Positions 36,502 to 48,180 of a stretch of 64,000 nt of DNA are shown in pieces. A program made the translations under genes and the position numbers. Where the stretch lies: assembly GCA_009617715.1 (NCBI GenBank), contig VTFK01000222.1, positions 248,001-312,000 of the forward strand, written 5' to 3'. This stretch comes from Plectrocnemia conspersa. Lineage: Eukaryota > Arthropoda > Insecta > Trichoptera > Polycentropodidae. The notes beneath the pieces are model-generated. The model saw nothing but the letters and a program-made list of their open reading frames with translations. It had not been told where the DNA came from and did no database searches. The first letter of the stretch is position 1, and every line of letters begins with the position of its first letter.

Positions 36502-36832
36502 TGCCGTCATCCGCAACAATAGAAACATTGAAACTTTCTTTCTACACAAATTCGGAGACGGATAGTCGACCGAGGCCGACTCTATTTTTTTATTCACAAC
36601 ACACACTCTATTACACTTGCACTTTGACTCGACACTGTCCAGTGTCGTCACGCGAGGATCTCTGAACATATTCAGATCGTAGACCTTGGATCTTGCATAG
36701 ATCCTTTCATCAGGTTTTCTGGCAGCGTAGGATCTCTGGGCCGCCATGCTCTCGCTCGTTTCCATTTGTATCATCGATGATTGCAAATGCTTCCGTGCAT
36801 TTTTATCACTTTTTTACGAACGGAGATTAGTT
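36502..36832 (-). other. kirre/rst: 5' UTR (or N-terminal extension) of the Rst/Kirre signal exon
   Basis: A strong splice acceptor, a TTTTTTCTTTCACAG tract ending at 36833, defines the 5' edge of the exon on the minus strand, so a noncoding exon should lie to the right. Between the in-frame stop (36816-36814) and the preferred start, the frame is open with several ATGs: first at 36774, and one at 36747 in a good context (A at -3, G at +4). Translation from these would add more than 80 charged, cysteine-containing residues before the signal peptide. That is unlike the known family and would bury the signal, so I treat the region as 5' UTR. Confidence 0.6.
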
Positions 36833-39539
36833 CTGTGAAAGAAAAAATATAAAATATATTAAATTATGTTTGTGAAAAATGTATACGTATGTTTTCTTTA
36901 GTGGTATTTTTATACAGAACAGCAAACATGGCTCAGTATGAAAAGGCGACCTGAGATTCTCATTAATAGATATACAGCGACGTTCTCGGAAGAAAGTATA
37001 CATATTAGGTTTAGTATATATAAATATATATTATTAAAGAGGGTTTTTATTTATTTACTTACTGTGGCATAATTATTTTAATGTATTATTTTATTATATT
37101 TTTTATAAACATACAAAATAAGATTTTTTTACATGTTGCTTACTCGTAATGTCTACTATTTATTTATTATGTATGAGAGCAGAAACTGCTGCTAAAATTC
37201 ATCGCTTATTCGTTTATCCTTATGTTAAAAACATTTTTTTAATATATAAAAGTGACGTTTAAAATGCACAGATTTAAATACCATTTATTGTCAGTGAAAA
37301 CCATCATCCAAAATTAAAATTATGTTTAACTGGTTGCCATGCTAATGTTGTTTTTGTAAAAAAATAAACAAAAGAGTGTTTAAATGTTATTATGAGGCAA
37401 TTTCAAAATAAATTATATTTTATTTATATTGTAATGTTGCGTAATTTATAATAAAAATAAAATTATAAAATAAAATATCAATAGAATTTGAATAAAATGT
37501 TAAGTATAATTAAAAAAAACACTCAAATTCGCGTTTATCGCACAAAGTTAGTCATAATTAAAATATTACATATTTAAGTATGTGTTATATATATAATAAT
37601 AAATCATATTTATTTTTTATTACTAATTTTGGTTTAGACTTTTTCTTATTTAGAACATTTATCATAATCATAATCAAAACATTTTTAAAAAAATAGTATT
37701 TGAACCATTTAACATTTGTATGTAGTTATACATAATGTTGTAACTTTTCAACTACATGTACAATTTATTAAAATTTGGAGGTCACTCTGATAACTGTTAT
37801 TACAAACAAAAAAAGTTTAGCTCTTCTCAAAAGCGAGGCCAAAAATACGACGGAAGAGAGATTGTTAATAATTGCATTAATAAAAATACTGCATGGACCA
37901 CTTAAAAGCACATCCGACCGATACGTTAATCATTCATAAATACAAAAATATAAAAATTCTTGTTGTAAAAAAGACGGGCGCTTGACAATACATTACTATT
38001 GTTATTTGACTCTTGGTTACCGATCGCCTGAGTGGTCATCTGGTTTGTTAAGGCGTAATCATTTTCGGGGGTGTATCTAATTGCCTTATCTATTATTCGC
38101 CAGAGACAAAAAGAAACGTTGATATGAGAGAAATCAGCCGATTGTCAGGAGAGCTTGTGTTAAATTAATTTTAATACTTTGATAAATTTTGTAAACATTA
38201 TGTTGCGTAATATAAAAATATTTTTTATTTTATTCAAATGCAAACATTTAAATATCTCGAAATGAAAAAATATGACGTAGTCCACTTTCATAATTATGGG
38301 CTCATATATATTTATAAAATAAACTATTACCAGCTTTTCCAGCGTCTATAGCTGCATGATTCAATACTAAAAATATTATTTTATTTTCAACCTTTTTTAA
38401 AAAAATTATAGTGAAATTACATTACTTTAAATTTTTTTTTAATAATATGATATTTTTAACAATATTGCCAAAGAAAAAAAAAAATTTTAAAATACTTTTT
38501 ATTATTAGAATTAAATGTCATACTTATATTGCATTAATCTTGAGTTGAGTTTCATAAAGTTTATGTAATAAAAAATACTTATTTTATTTTTATATTTAGT
38601 AGTAATATGTAAATTATACTGCTAAACATTTTTTTAATGCCATTAATTAAACAATAATAAATAATTATTTTTACACATTTATTGTACAGTAAAAATTTAA
38701 TTTATTGTTCTTTTAATGAGATTTTTAGCCAAACGAAAAAAAATAAATAAATACCACTTTAGTTGATGGCAGTCCTATAATTATATGTAGTAAAACATAA
38801 TATTAAAAAAATTAACACAGGAACGACTTGTAACAAATTTAATCATTAAAGAAACGTTTTGAAGAAATTGTATATTTTTAATAATTGTCGGCATTATTGA
38901 ATATATACTTACATATGTATGAACTTTTTAGAGTTAGCTGAAGCTCTAAATGTTATGTATGTTTCAAAATATGCTTTGACAATAAAGCTCATTTTAAATA
39001 TTAAGTAAAACAATATAAATACGTATCTAACAAAATTGAGCCTTAACGTAATCGATTAAATAAGGAATAATTTTAATTTGCATTTATATTCAATATATTT
39101 TTGTAGAAAAATCTCAAAAATAAACTATACGTGGATAAATTATTGTGTCGGTGCATTTCTTAAAATACATTTTTTGCTTTGAAATATACGAACGTTAAAC
39201 GATTAATATTTTAACAATTTAATATATATATATATATATAGTGTTAATTTTGATTCAATTAGGATTTGTTGTATGTAAAGCTTATAATGGATAATTGTTA
39301 TTAATGTACCACTTTAAAATAACCCCAAGTGTGTTAAATTAGATGTTTTAAAATTAAATTTTATTCCACTTGTGTGTTTTAAAGGTAAATAAAAATAAAA
39401 ATCTCTTAGCTCCGGATTAAGAGATAGACCTCTAAAAGTATAATTAAATAAAGAAGATAAGGCATTTTGCATCATTTACGAAAATGACCTCATTTTGTTA
39501 CATTTTAAATACCATATAAACCACGCAAAATACACGACT

Positions 39540-40200
39540 CTGAGATCGTAACGTCTAATGTTTAATTATTTCTTTTCCCTGAGCGCATTATCTCGTTTAC
39601 GGCCCTTCGGCACATAACGTAGATTTTATTTACCGCCGCGGAAAGCGTTACGGGCCGAGGTTTCTTTCCCAAATTGTTCAACATTCTGAAGCTTTTGAGG
39701 TTGTTTTTGTTGTTGTTGCATGTTTTTTTTAATTTTTTAATCATAATAAAAGTAGCTTTTTTTTTCGCATAAATAATTCACGAATAGCTCCATACAAATT
39801 TCGCCCGCTTTTCGGTGGTAATAAAGGGCATCCCGTTCCGAGGTGAAGGTCGGGGCCCATTCTCGTAACGGTTCTGGATTATAACGGCGATCATTCATCA
39901 TTACCGAAATGACCCGACCCTTAACGCAGTATCGGACCTGTGACTTTTTTAACCCGCGACCAGACTAACCCTTTAGTCTATCGAGCTTTAAAAGGGAATC
40001 AATCGCGTCGCTTGTGGAAGAATTAGTAATAAAAAATTAGGTCATACCCTTTTAGAGTTTCGAGGCTGCAAAAATTAGTATTCGAGATGATAAACGAGAA
40101 CGCAAGGCCTAATTTGTTTCGCGGGTTCACCCTAAATTTTATCTCGGCGTGTGTGAGATTTAAGACGAGATTATAAGCAGGCAAGAGAGCGAGCAATTTT
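39540..40200. promoter_or_regulatory. Balanced-composition block, possible conserved noncoding element
   Basis: About 650 bp with CCGCGGAAAGCGTTACGGGC, GTCGGGGCCC and GAAATGACCCGACCC words; the largest such block upstream of the signal exon. No reading frame of significance. It could be regulatory or hold a noncoding first exon; neither is shown. Confidence 0.25.
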
Positions 40201-41379
40201 CTTCTTATGTACTTTTTGTTATCGTCCAGTATGAAAATGGAATATTTTTTTCGGAATGACTTACCAATTATGATGGTGTAGAATACAATATAATAAGTTA
40301 GTGATATGGGGCAAAATATAGTTCTGAATTTTTATCGCAAATAGTATAATCGTATATGTATATTAAAATGTCAAGTTTATTATCTAAAAACGCATGACTA
40401 TAAATATAATATTGTGGTAGTTTTTTTGTATGAATTTATATTGTCGATCAGTCAATCGAAAGTATACATACTTTGGTGAAAATTTAGTAGAGAACCTAAC
40501 TTTTGCTAGCTCGTCTTAAATTGGAATCTTATAATGTTCAAAAATTACATAACTATACTGAAAGGCAATAAGAAATACGATACTTAAGATATAAAAAATA
40601 AAACTTTATGCAGACCGTCTCGATAATACATTTTAACAATATCTGAATAAATCATTCTAATAAACCAAAGCACATATACACAATTTTTTCACTAAAAATA
40701 TTTAGAAAGAGCTTTAGTTTATGATTGTCGTAAAACCAAAAATATGTTTAAAGAACATCGAAATAGTAACACTTTAATAATTTTTTTATACGCCAATCAG
40801 CCAATGCGCTTCTTCAATTAATTTTTAAGCTGCTTAAAAAATATGTTTTTCAAACTGATGCATAACATTTATGATAAAATAAAATATTTATTATGAAATA
40901 AAAGTCTAAATAAACCTTGTAAAATATATAATAACATATTCCGTCACAGTTGGTAATTTAAATAACTTCCATTTTAATGAATTAAAGCAATAGCAAAGTT
41001 GCTGGTTCTTCAAGTTGATAATTTTGTAGCATAAATGGCCATGTATAGTTACGCTTTTGATATAAAACTTATGTTTTACAAATTATAACATATATAAGAA
41101 ACGTCAAGGAACATAAATTCATACACACATTAACTACACTCCGACACAACCTCGGTAACATATCCTTCCATCCGCGGCATGTGAATAAATTTCGCGAGTC
41201 GCACAGCATATTCACAACATTAGACACACAGTATACTATAATGATATACATAGTAGTACGAGAGACGTGTGCATTATAATTATAATCGTATATTTGACGG
41301 CTGACTTCTAAGCTGACATATCCATTCACGTCTCGCTGAAAGGGGATTTGGCTCATTGTAGCCTGGGTCTTACGTTTCG

Positions 41380-41830
41380 TACGGGCCACCAAAAGCCGTG
41401 AGCTCTAATTTCTTTGTTGGCCTCAAATCCCCCATTGTGTATGAAACACACGACATTATGTTTGGGTCGGTATGCTCACTCACTCACACACCAGCACATA
41501 GCAACTTTTTAAGTCTTCCGCAGGCGCGTGGGACTATGTTAATTTCGGCCAAGCAACAATGTTCAACATAATAAATTGCCTTTTGTCAGGCAGGCAGGCA
41601 GGCGTCTAGGTGTAAGGCTTTGGTGTGTAGAGAGAAAGGTAGTGTGGGGCGGAGTGTAATCATTCAAAAGGTACCAAAACGTCGCTCGTAATCTGAGTGA
41701 CATTTTTACATATTAAAGGCGCTCTGCTTCGGATATCGCCCTTGTTAATTATAATGGAAGAATTAAAATCCGAGTGTGCGAAGCGAGAGTAATTAAAACG
41801 CCTAAATACCCGGGATAGGGTATGAAAATC
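41380..41830. promoter_or_regulatory. Balanced-composition block with (CAGG)4, possible conserved noncoding element
   Basis: About 450 bp less AT-rich than the surroundings. It contains four tandem CAGG units at 41587-41602 followed by a GT-rich stretch, and CGGATATCGCCC and AACGCCTAAATACCCGGG words further right. No coding content. A regulatory or first-exon role is possible but unproven. Confidence 0.2.
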
Positions 41831-42640
41831 TCAAAATGGTGCGTCGGTGCTTTGTGATGCTGTTTCATGGGGTTTATAATATTTGGAGTGACATTGAAGT
41901 ATAATTACAAATTTTCTATAATCTTATTAAAATTAAAATATTTTTATTCCAAATTTTGGTATTATTTTATATTATTAAATTCAGATATAATATTTAGAAA
42001 TACTCATTCTTGACGTTTACAAATAAGACGTCATCTTCGTGTCTGAAAAGTTATTGATAGTGATTCCCGTTCCTTACAAGGTAGAATAGCTGTTTAGTCA
42101 TGTTAACCTTCAGGCAGTTTATAATGTACTTTTATTACGTGCCACTTATCTTTAAAACTGCACTTTCTAATAAGTTGTAAGGTCTTATACTATGAACCAT
42201 TCATTGAGAGTCTATTACAAATGATAGTAGATACCACTATAAAATATATTATTTTTATGACAATATTTTACAGTTATCCAAAGGTAATTTATTTATATAT
42301 ACAATACACACTTTTAACTGCATCTAAGAAGTAACATGCCTGTCTTCACAACACTGATGATGCTTTAATTACAACTACCTTTATAAAATAATACTGTAAA
42401 GCATCATTAAATTCCACTACTGAGTTTGTATAATAATCAATTTTTATATCTTAACTTTACAATACTCATTGAAGAACATAAATAATTGTACACTTCTCTA
42501 TGGATAAAAATCGATCTCAATCGATAGTCCTCAACATTTGATTTTTCGTTAGATGTAAAAAGTCCGCCATCAATACAAAAAAAATAATTAAAAAACGCTT
42601 CATCACAGGAACGCGTTACGACAGATCCAAGCTGCTCAAT

Positions 42641-42679
42641 GAAATCACAGCAGACAATAATACAACCCGACACGCCAGT
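42641..42679 (+). repeat. Short dispersed repeat, copy 2
   Basis: GAAATCACAGCAGACAATAA and the next 19 bases match 31688-31726, same orientation, about six differences in 39 bases. Confidence 0.45.
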
Positions 42680-42801
42680 AGAGAGTACGATTCATTCGAT
42701 TGCTTACTGATTCAAGCGTTTTACATTTTTATGTATATATGTATGTGGTAATTAATATATGTTTATAAATGAAACTGTTACTAGATTTTCCTCTATAAAT
42801 A

Positions 42802-42836
42802 ATTACTTTAATAATCTAAAGTCTAGATTAAAGTAA
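42802..42836. repeat. Hairpin with a 3-base bulge
   Basis: ATTACTTTAATAATCTA (42802-42818) faces TAGATTAAAGTAAT (42823-42836). They pair over 14 bp with three extra bases in the left arm. AT-rich, so chance is possible. Confidence 0.5.
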
Positions 42837-45800
42837 TAATTTAAAGAAACTGAAAATTAAGATTAATAATTGTAATGTAAGGAACTTAATATTATGAATA
42901 AATATTGTATCACGTATAAAAATTCTGAAAATTTATTAAAAAATAATAAAAAAACTAGTAAAAAAATTTACAGCTTTTCCCGGCATATATTTGGCTAAAG
43001 TACACTCATTTATCCTTAAAACCCGAATGAATACATCAAACATTATATGTATACTGTTTAGCTTAAAACAAGAAGTGTCAAGATGGTTTTGTTTTTACTA
43101 TTTTTATAGTGCATTTCGTATTTTTTTATTTTTATACTATTATTATGTGTTATGCTTAAACATAAAGCGTGTAAAATAATTTATTTTTTTTAATCACAGA
43201 AAAGAAAATTACAGTTTTTATAGCTTGCCTCATTGTTATAATTAAGTGTATGCTGCAATAAAAGGTCTTAGTTTTCTACATTATTATTTATTACCATTAT
43301 TTTCACAGCAATGTGATATTTTACATGACCATCAAAAATAATTCAGAAGTATCGCATTGCTAAATTTTTAATTTTCAACATTTTTTTTTAAGGTTAAAAA
43401 TGCGCAATAATATATGTTATTAAAGTAAAATATTATCAACTCTGAATTTTGTTTTGATGCAAATTTTCTAATTCCATTAGAATTCAAGACTGATCGATAT
43501 TTTTAATTGACACGTACAATACAATGCCCAGACCTAAATAAAATAAAACTTTCTGAATAATATTAAAGTTACCCTAAAATTAAAATTGTTAATGTAGTTA
43601 TTACAATTTTATTAATTTATATCGAATACATTTTAAAATTATGCTATTAAAAAAAATACTAAAAAACCTATATCTGAATTATTATTATTTAACATATTTA
43701 CTAATTGTGGCAAGTAATGTATTTAAATGATCACATCTTACGTACACAATATTCTTCTAGCGCTACTTTCCCTACTGATAGCATTTTTCAAAACCATTTC
43801 TGGGGACTCCAATAGGCACTTCGTCGCACTGTTCCCAACTTCTTATGTCCTCATAACTCGTCCCTTTGAGTGGCATCTTGAGTTTGATCAAGAGTCGAAA
43901 ATCACACGAAGCCTAGGTAAAAGGGAAGCTGCCGAATACGTACAATGTGTTTTAGGCGGTTTTTATTATAAACATGAGTAAAGAGACTTGGAACGAATTT
44001 AGTTGTCACTGACACATCGTTAAATTGATATCAAAACTTCAATATACATATTTAATTATTTTTTTAACTTTTTTTAAAAGACAAGCCAAAAAACACAGCA
44101 TTTTTATATGCGTTAATATGATATTTTTTTGACTTCAAAAAAGTGTTAAATAAAAAACATTTCATTTATTAAAAAGACAATTACTAGTATTATTTTGACG
44201 AATATGTTAAAAAGTTTTTATGAATTTCATCAGACGCTTTATCGCATTAGTCTTAATTTCTTCGTAGCTCTTGTATTAAACAAATTACGTAGTCGCTATT
44301 TTTTATATTATACCTAACTTGTAATTAAATTACTTATTATTTCATATTTTTTTAGGATATCAAATAACAGTTACGCTCAATTGCGCCCACTCTTTATAAC
44401 AAGCTCAAGTGTAGCCTAGAAGTAGATAATTTTAATTATGGTGTTCGATATCCGGCCTTTCAATCGTTAATGAACGACAACGATTATTTTAAATAGCGTA
44501 CGAAAATTACTATAAATTAAAATACAATTTCTATAATAAACATGCTTAAATTAATTACATATTTTTTTACACATATATTGACAACCTAATTTTATCCACA
44601 GTTACATTATAATTATAAAACAACTACAACACAAAATTATGCAATTTATATGCACAGTTCAATGTTTGTTTTAGTACTCACTATAATATAATAGGCGTGT
44701 GATTAAATTACTGTTATTACTATAACACTATTGGGCGTCAAAATTCTAACTTCATGAATAATTTGAAATTTGAGCATTTAGTGATTTATTATTATTAATA
44801 AGAACGGTTTTTTAACATAAAATATATTAGAATGTTTTATTTTATGATCGTATTATACGTTGAGAGTCTTTTTATTGCTCTCAGTTTGAAGATAAGAGCT
44901 TCGCCGAATTAATTATGTTTCAGCTTTACCATCGAAAAATGTGTGGAAAAGAAGACGAAATTATCACTTTTCAAAGAGAGGTGACGTCGAGACATCTTTT
45001 TGAGACTCGAAACACGTTTTCGAAAACACATACATAAGCATACACAGAAAATTTGAATAAACTCCTAGACGGAGGAGCAGAATTCTAGTTGAATTCACGT
45101 TTTCTTGTGCATATTCTGCAAACTGAATGCATATTTTATGGTGCAGGCAGGAAGAGGTTACAAAAAATGGCGTATAAAAAAAATAATACACACAGAGACC
45201 CGCGAGCTACCGGCAGTCATTACTCGACTGGGAAAACATTAATTTTAACCGGTATAGGTAGGCTTACTGTGCGATTTCCTTGCGAGATGAACAGTTACAT
45301 TGAACCTCTTGAATATTCAACGGGCTTGAACTTGAACGGTTTGAACTAGTAAGTAGAAGCTTAGTACCGCAGGAAATTGGAACGGATTTAATACGCGTGT
45401 GTCGAGCCAAATTGTCATAATTGCCACTTGGAAAAAGCTAGTGTATACATATATCGTGTGTTGCACGTCATTGTAGTTAGCCTTGTTATACGACTTGTAT
45501 GCATGTGTATATTAATATTCTAAAATAAATGGTTATACTTATTAATATATTTATTTTATCCAGTGGATATTTTTAATGTAAATAAAAACTATTAGTGTGT
45601 CAATGAATGCAAAATTACTATAGTAATTTCTAGTTCAGCTAATTGCAAAGTTTGTTTAATGGATCATTTTTTTTGTACTAAAAATGATTTTATAAATCAT
45701 CACTAACATATTTAAAAATATCATACATTTAATGGTCTTATTAAAAAGTATCAATCCGAATTATTTTTAAGTGGTTACTGAAAAATTAATAATCGGAAAC

Positions 45801-46357
45801 TATAATATTTAAAGTAAAAACACTAGTTAAAAATTACTGAATCCTATTTAAAAAATATTTGTATTATTATTACACATTGATCAATTGAATATCAAATACA
45901 TATATATACTAAATTTATGGCCGAGTTTTTAGCTCTGGATTATAATCATATTAGGAAGCTTAAAGTTTTGGGTCTGAGTGATTTTGTTGCACACAGTATT
46001 AAATGCAAACAGTTATTGTAACAGGTCTACGAATCCTTAAAAGTTAATGGTTTCAAAAAGCGCTAGTGTCAACACTTTTGTACGTTTCTTACAAGCAACT
46101 CGAACTAAAGGGAAAACGGCTTATTTTGACCAATTACGGTCAAACGTATAGACAAACTTTGATTTTCTAATGAATGCCCTAATATAGTGTGAATAAATTT
46201 AAAGTAGCAATTTATTAACAAATATAGTCCTTTTACTTTAATTTGTCAAAATAATGATATTGTTTCGACACCGGTTTTTGTAAGTCTGGTATTCTTAATT
46301 GTTAACTTGCTTACGTTTTCTGGTAATTGATTTTTCAAACATAGGCATTCCTCTTAT

Positions 46358-46391
46358 GTGAATTGTTAGTAAAATGATACTAACAATTCAC
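46358..46391. repeat. Perfect 14-bp hairpin
   Basis: GTGAATTGTTAGTA at 46358-46371 is the exact reverse complement of TACTAACAATTCAC at 46378-46391, with a 6-base loop AAATGA. Too short for a typical animal microRNA precursor. Confidence 0.85.
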
Positions 46392-47369
46392 GCTGAAAAG
46401 TTATTTTTTTCATATGGGCTTTTAAATCAAACGTAGATGAAAGCAATATGATGTATTCAACTTTTAAAAAAATATCAATGTATATTCTTTTTCAATAAAA
46501 GCGCAATTCGAATATAACTGTAATGAAAATCTACGTTTGCTTTTAATTAACTACGTCCGTTGTTTCGTTCAACGTACGAAACTATTATTATTTCGCTATT
46601 GAAACTCGATATAAAAATACTGAAAATAATAGTTAATTGTAAGTGCGCGAGTCAGATTTTATATAAAATAAATGGATAATTTCGTATCACCATGTTCAAT
46701 TATGTTTTATTTGCATGAAAACGTAAATTATCACAAAAGGTTTGTGAAATAAAATAATCTATCTATTTATTTGGTTGAATTAATTATTATTTTAAATATG
46801 TAAAAAGCTTTATTTTTGACTTTCAAAATATATGAGTTAAAATGATTATTGCCTATTTATGCTATGTTTAAGTTGCTTTTCCTACAATTGACTAAGTGTT
46901 TTTTATTGTTGTATTTTTATTACCTTATTTATTCAATGTAATTAATTAAATAATTAATATATGGATAATATGGTAGGTTTATAAAATATATTTTTTTTGC
47001 ATTATATTTGTTATCAATTTAAGTAATTATTTGCGAATTTTGTATTAAAAACGGTTTATTTATCTTACATTGTTATTTTTTTATATCCAGTATTTTGATC
47101 TACTCAACAAAAATAAACGTATAACAACAATCCATTATATTTGTAAATATAAACGATTTTTTTGCGAAACCAAAAATATGTATTTAAAACTATTTAATTT
47201 ATTCGTCATCCATTAATAAGAACCTCTTTTTTTATCATATGGTTACATCAGTTCCTTTCAACCAAAACCTACATAAATTACTTTTGCATGGTACTTTTGA
47301 CTTGGGACACATAAGTGTTTACTCGCACTAAGCGGAGCTACGCTAACCATCGACAAACACTTAAAATAA

Positions 47370-47476
47370 AGCAGCTGCTTCCCTCTTCACGTCAACTCTG
47401 CTCCAGCTACAACGTTCCAAATCCAAAGATTAATTCGATCTTTGTAGAATGAATAATATAGATGCAGATAAGACTA
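47370..47476 (+). repeat. Dispersed repeat, second family, copy near 47.4 kb
   Basis: CAGCTGCTTCCCTCTTCACG and the next 25 bases match 14638-14690; GATAAGACTATG at the right end matches 12835-12850. The two matches lie in the same order as in the 12.7-15.0 kb copies, supporting a common element. Confidence 0.45.
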
Positions 47477-47779
47477 TGAGAACATCATGCATTAATAGTA
47501 AATTAAAAAAATTTTACAATTTGTAAAAAATAATTTGTACAAAAATAATTTATGATATTATAGTCTATCGTTATAATTAAAATTAACTAACATGTATTTT
47601 TTTAATTCATATAATTTGATCTGTTTTGCTGAATTAGAACTGTATGACAGTTTTTTGCTATAAAAATGCGATAAGCTGACACACATTTGTGAATACTCAA
47701 ATGTAAATAAAGTCATCTAGTCATCTGTTGCTCTGACTAGTATTATACCAATACTAAGAATCACTCCCACTTTACCATT

Positions 47780-48180
47780 ATCGTAATGGCTGAGTGAACA
47801 CAAGACGAATGTAATCGCATCGGAATCGTTGATCGTTGGACATCGGACCGCAAACATTCGCCGTGAGCTTTGATCAGCCCATTTGGCTCGGTGGCATGGC
47901 GGGCTTGGCTCAGATTTTAATCACAGCATCCCTGTGCATGCTCGTGACTTGCATATTGCGCCGGGACCGCACTTTGCCAACTTTGATTGTTCACACATGC
48001 CGTAATCCCGACGACAAAGTGGGAATATTAACAATCTTTTAATGAGCAGCCTCTCCTTTGTTCCCCGTGCCATTTGTCATGTCACGGGACGCGCCCTCAA
48101 TTACCGGAGACCTATTCTTGGCTCTGTTATAAGCCGTGGATATTACGGCTTTTGTGATTTTATGCTAGCGTGGACGCATT
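47780..48180. promoter_or_regulatory. Balanced-composition block, possible conserved noncoding element
   Basis: About 400 bp with GGCTCGGTGGCATGGCGGGC and GCGCCGGGACCGC words. The plus-strand frame 47836-48042 is open with a mixed hydrophobic composition but no known domain. Could be regulatory or part of an unrecognised exon. Confidence 0.25.

Larger units (their letters stand above)
36833..45500. other. Region 5' of the signal exon: no supported gene (part 1)
   Basis: Probably first-intron or upstream DNA of the receptor gene. Mostly AT-rich. Balanced blocks lie at 37770-37930 and 37970-38150, at 39540-40200, at 41380-41830 and around 44390-44480. A plus-strand frame at 43727-43981 and another at 45089-45349 have fairly protein-like composition but match no family I know and lack convincing splice context. 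I did not find the noncoding exon that must join the acceptor at 36833. Confidence 0.5.

Noticed and set aside
36483..36665. Plus-strand open frame over the signal exon
   Set aside because: It is the antisense shadow of the receptor's signal exon, which has family-specific sequence on the minus strand.
39222..39242. AT dinucleotide runs (here and near 22260, 28676 and 56349)
   Set aside because: Ordinary microsatellites in AT-rich DNA, with nothing unusual about them.
41069..41392. Minus-strand frame of 107 codons
   Set aside because: Composition fits AT-rich noise, no domain, and no splice context.
43727..43981. Plus-strand frame with hydrophobic start, considered as a secreted peptide
   Set aside because: It begins with an ATG and a hydrophobic stretch, but no known family, weak start context and no transcript evidence support a gene.
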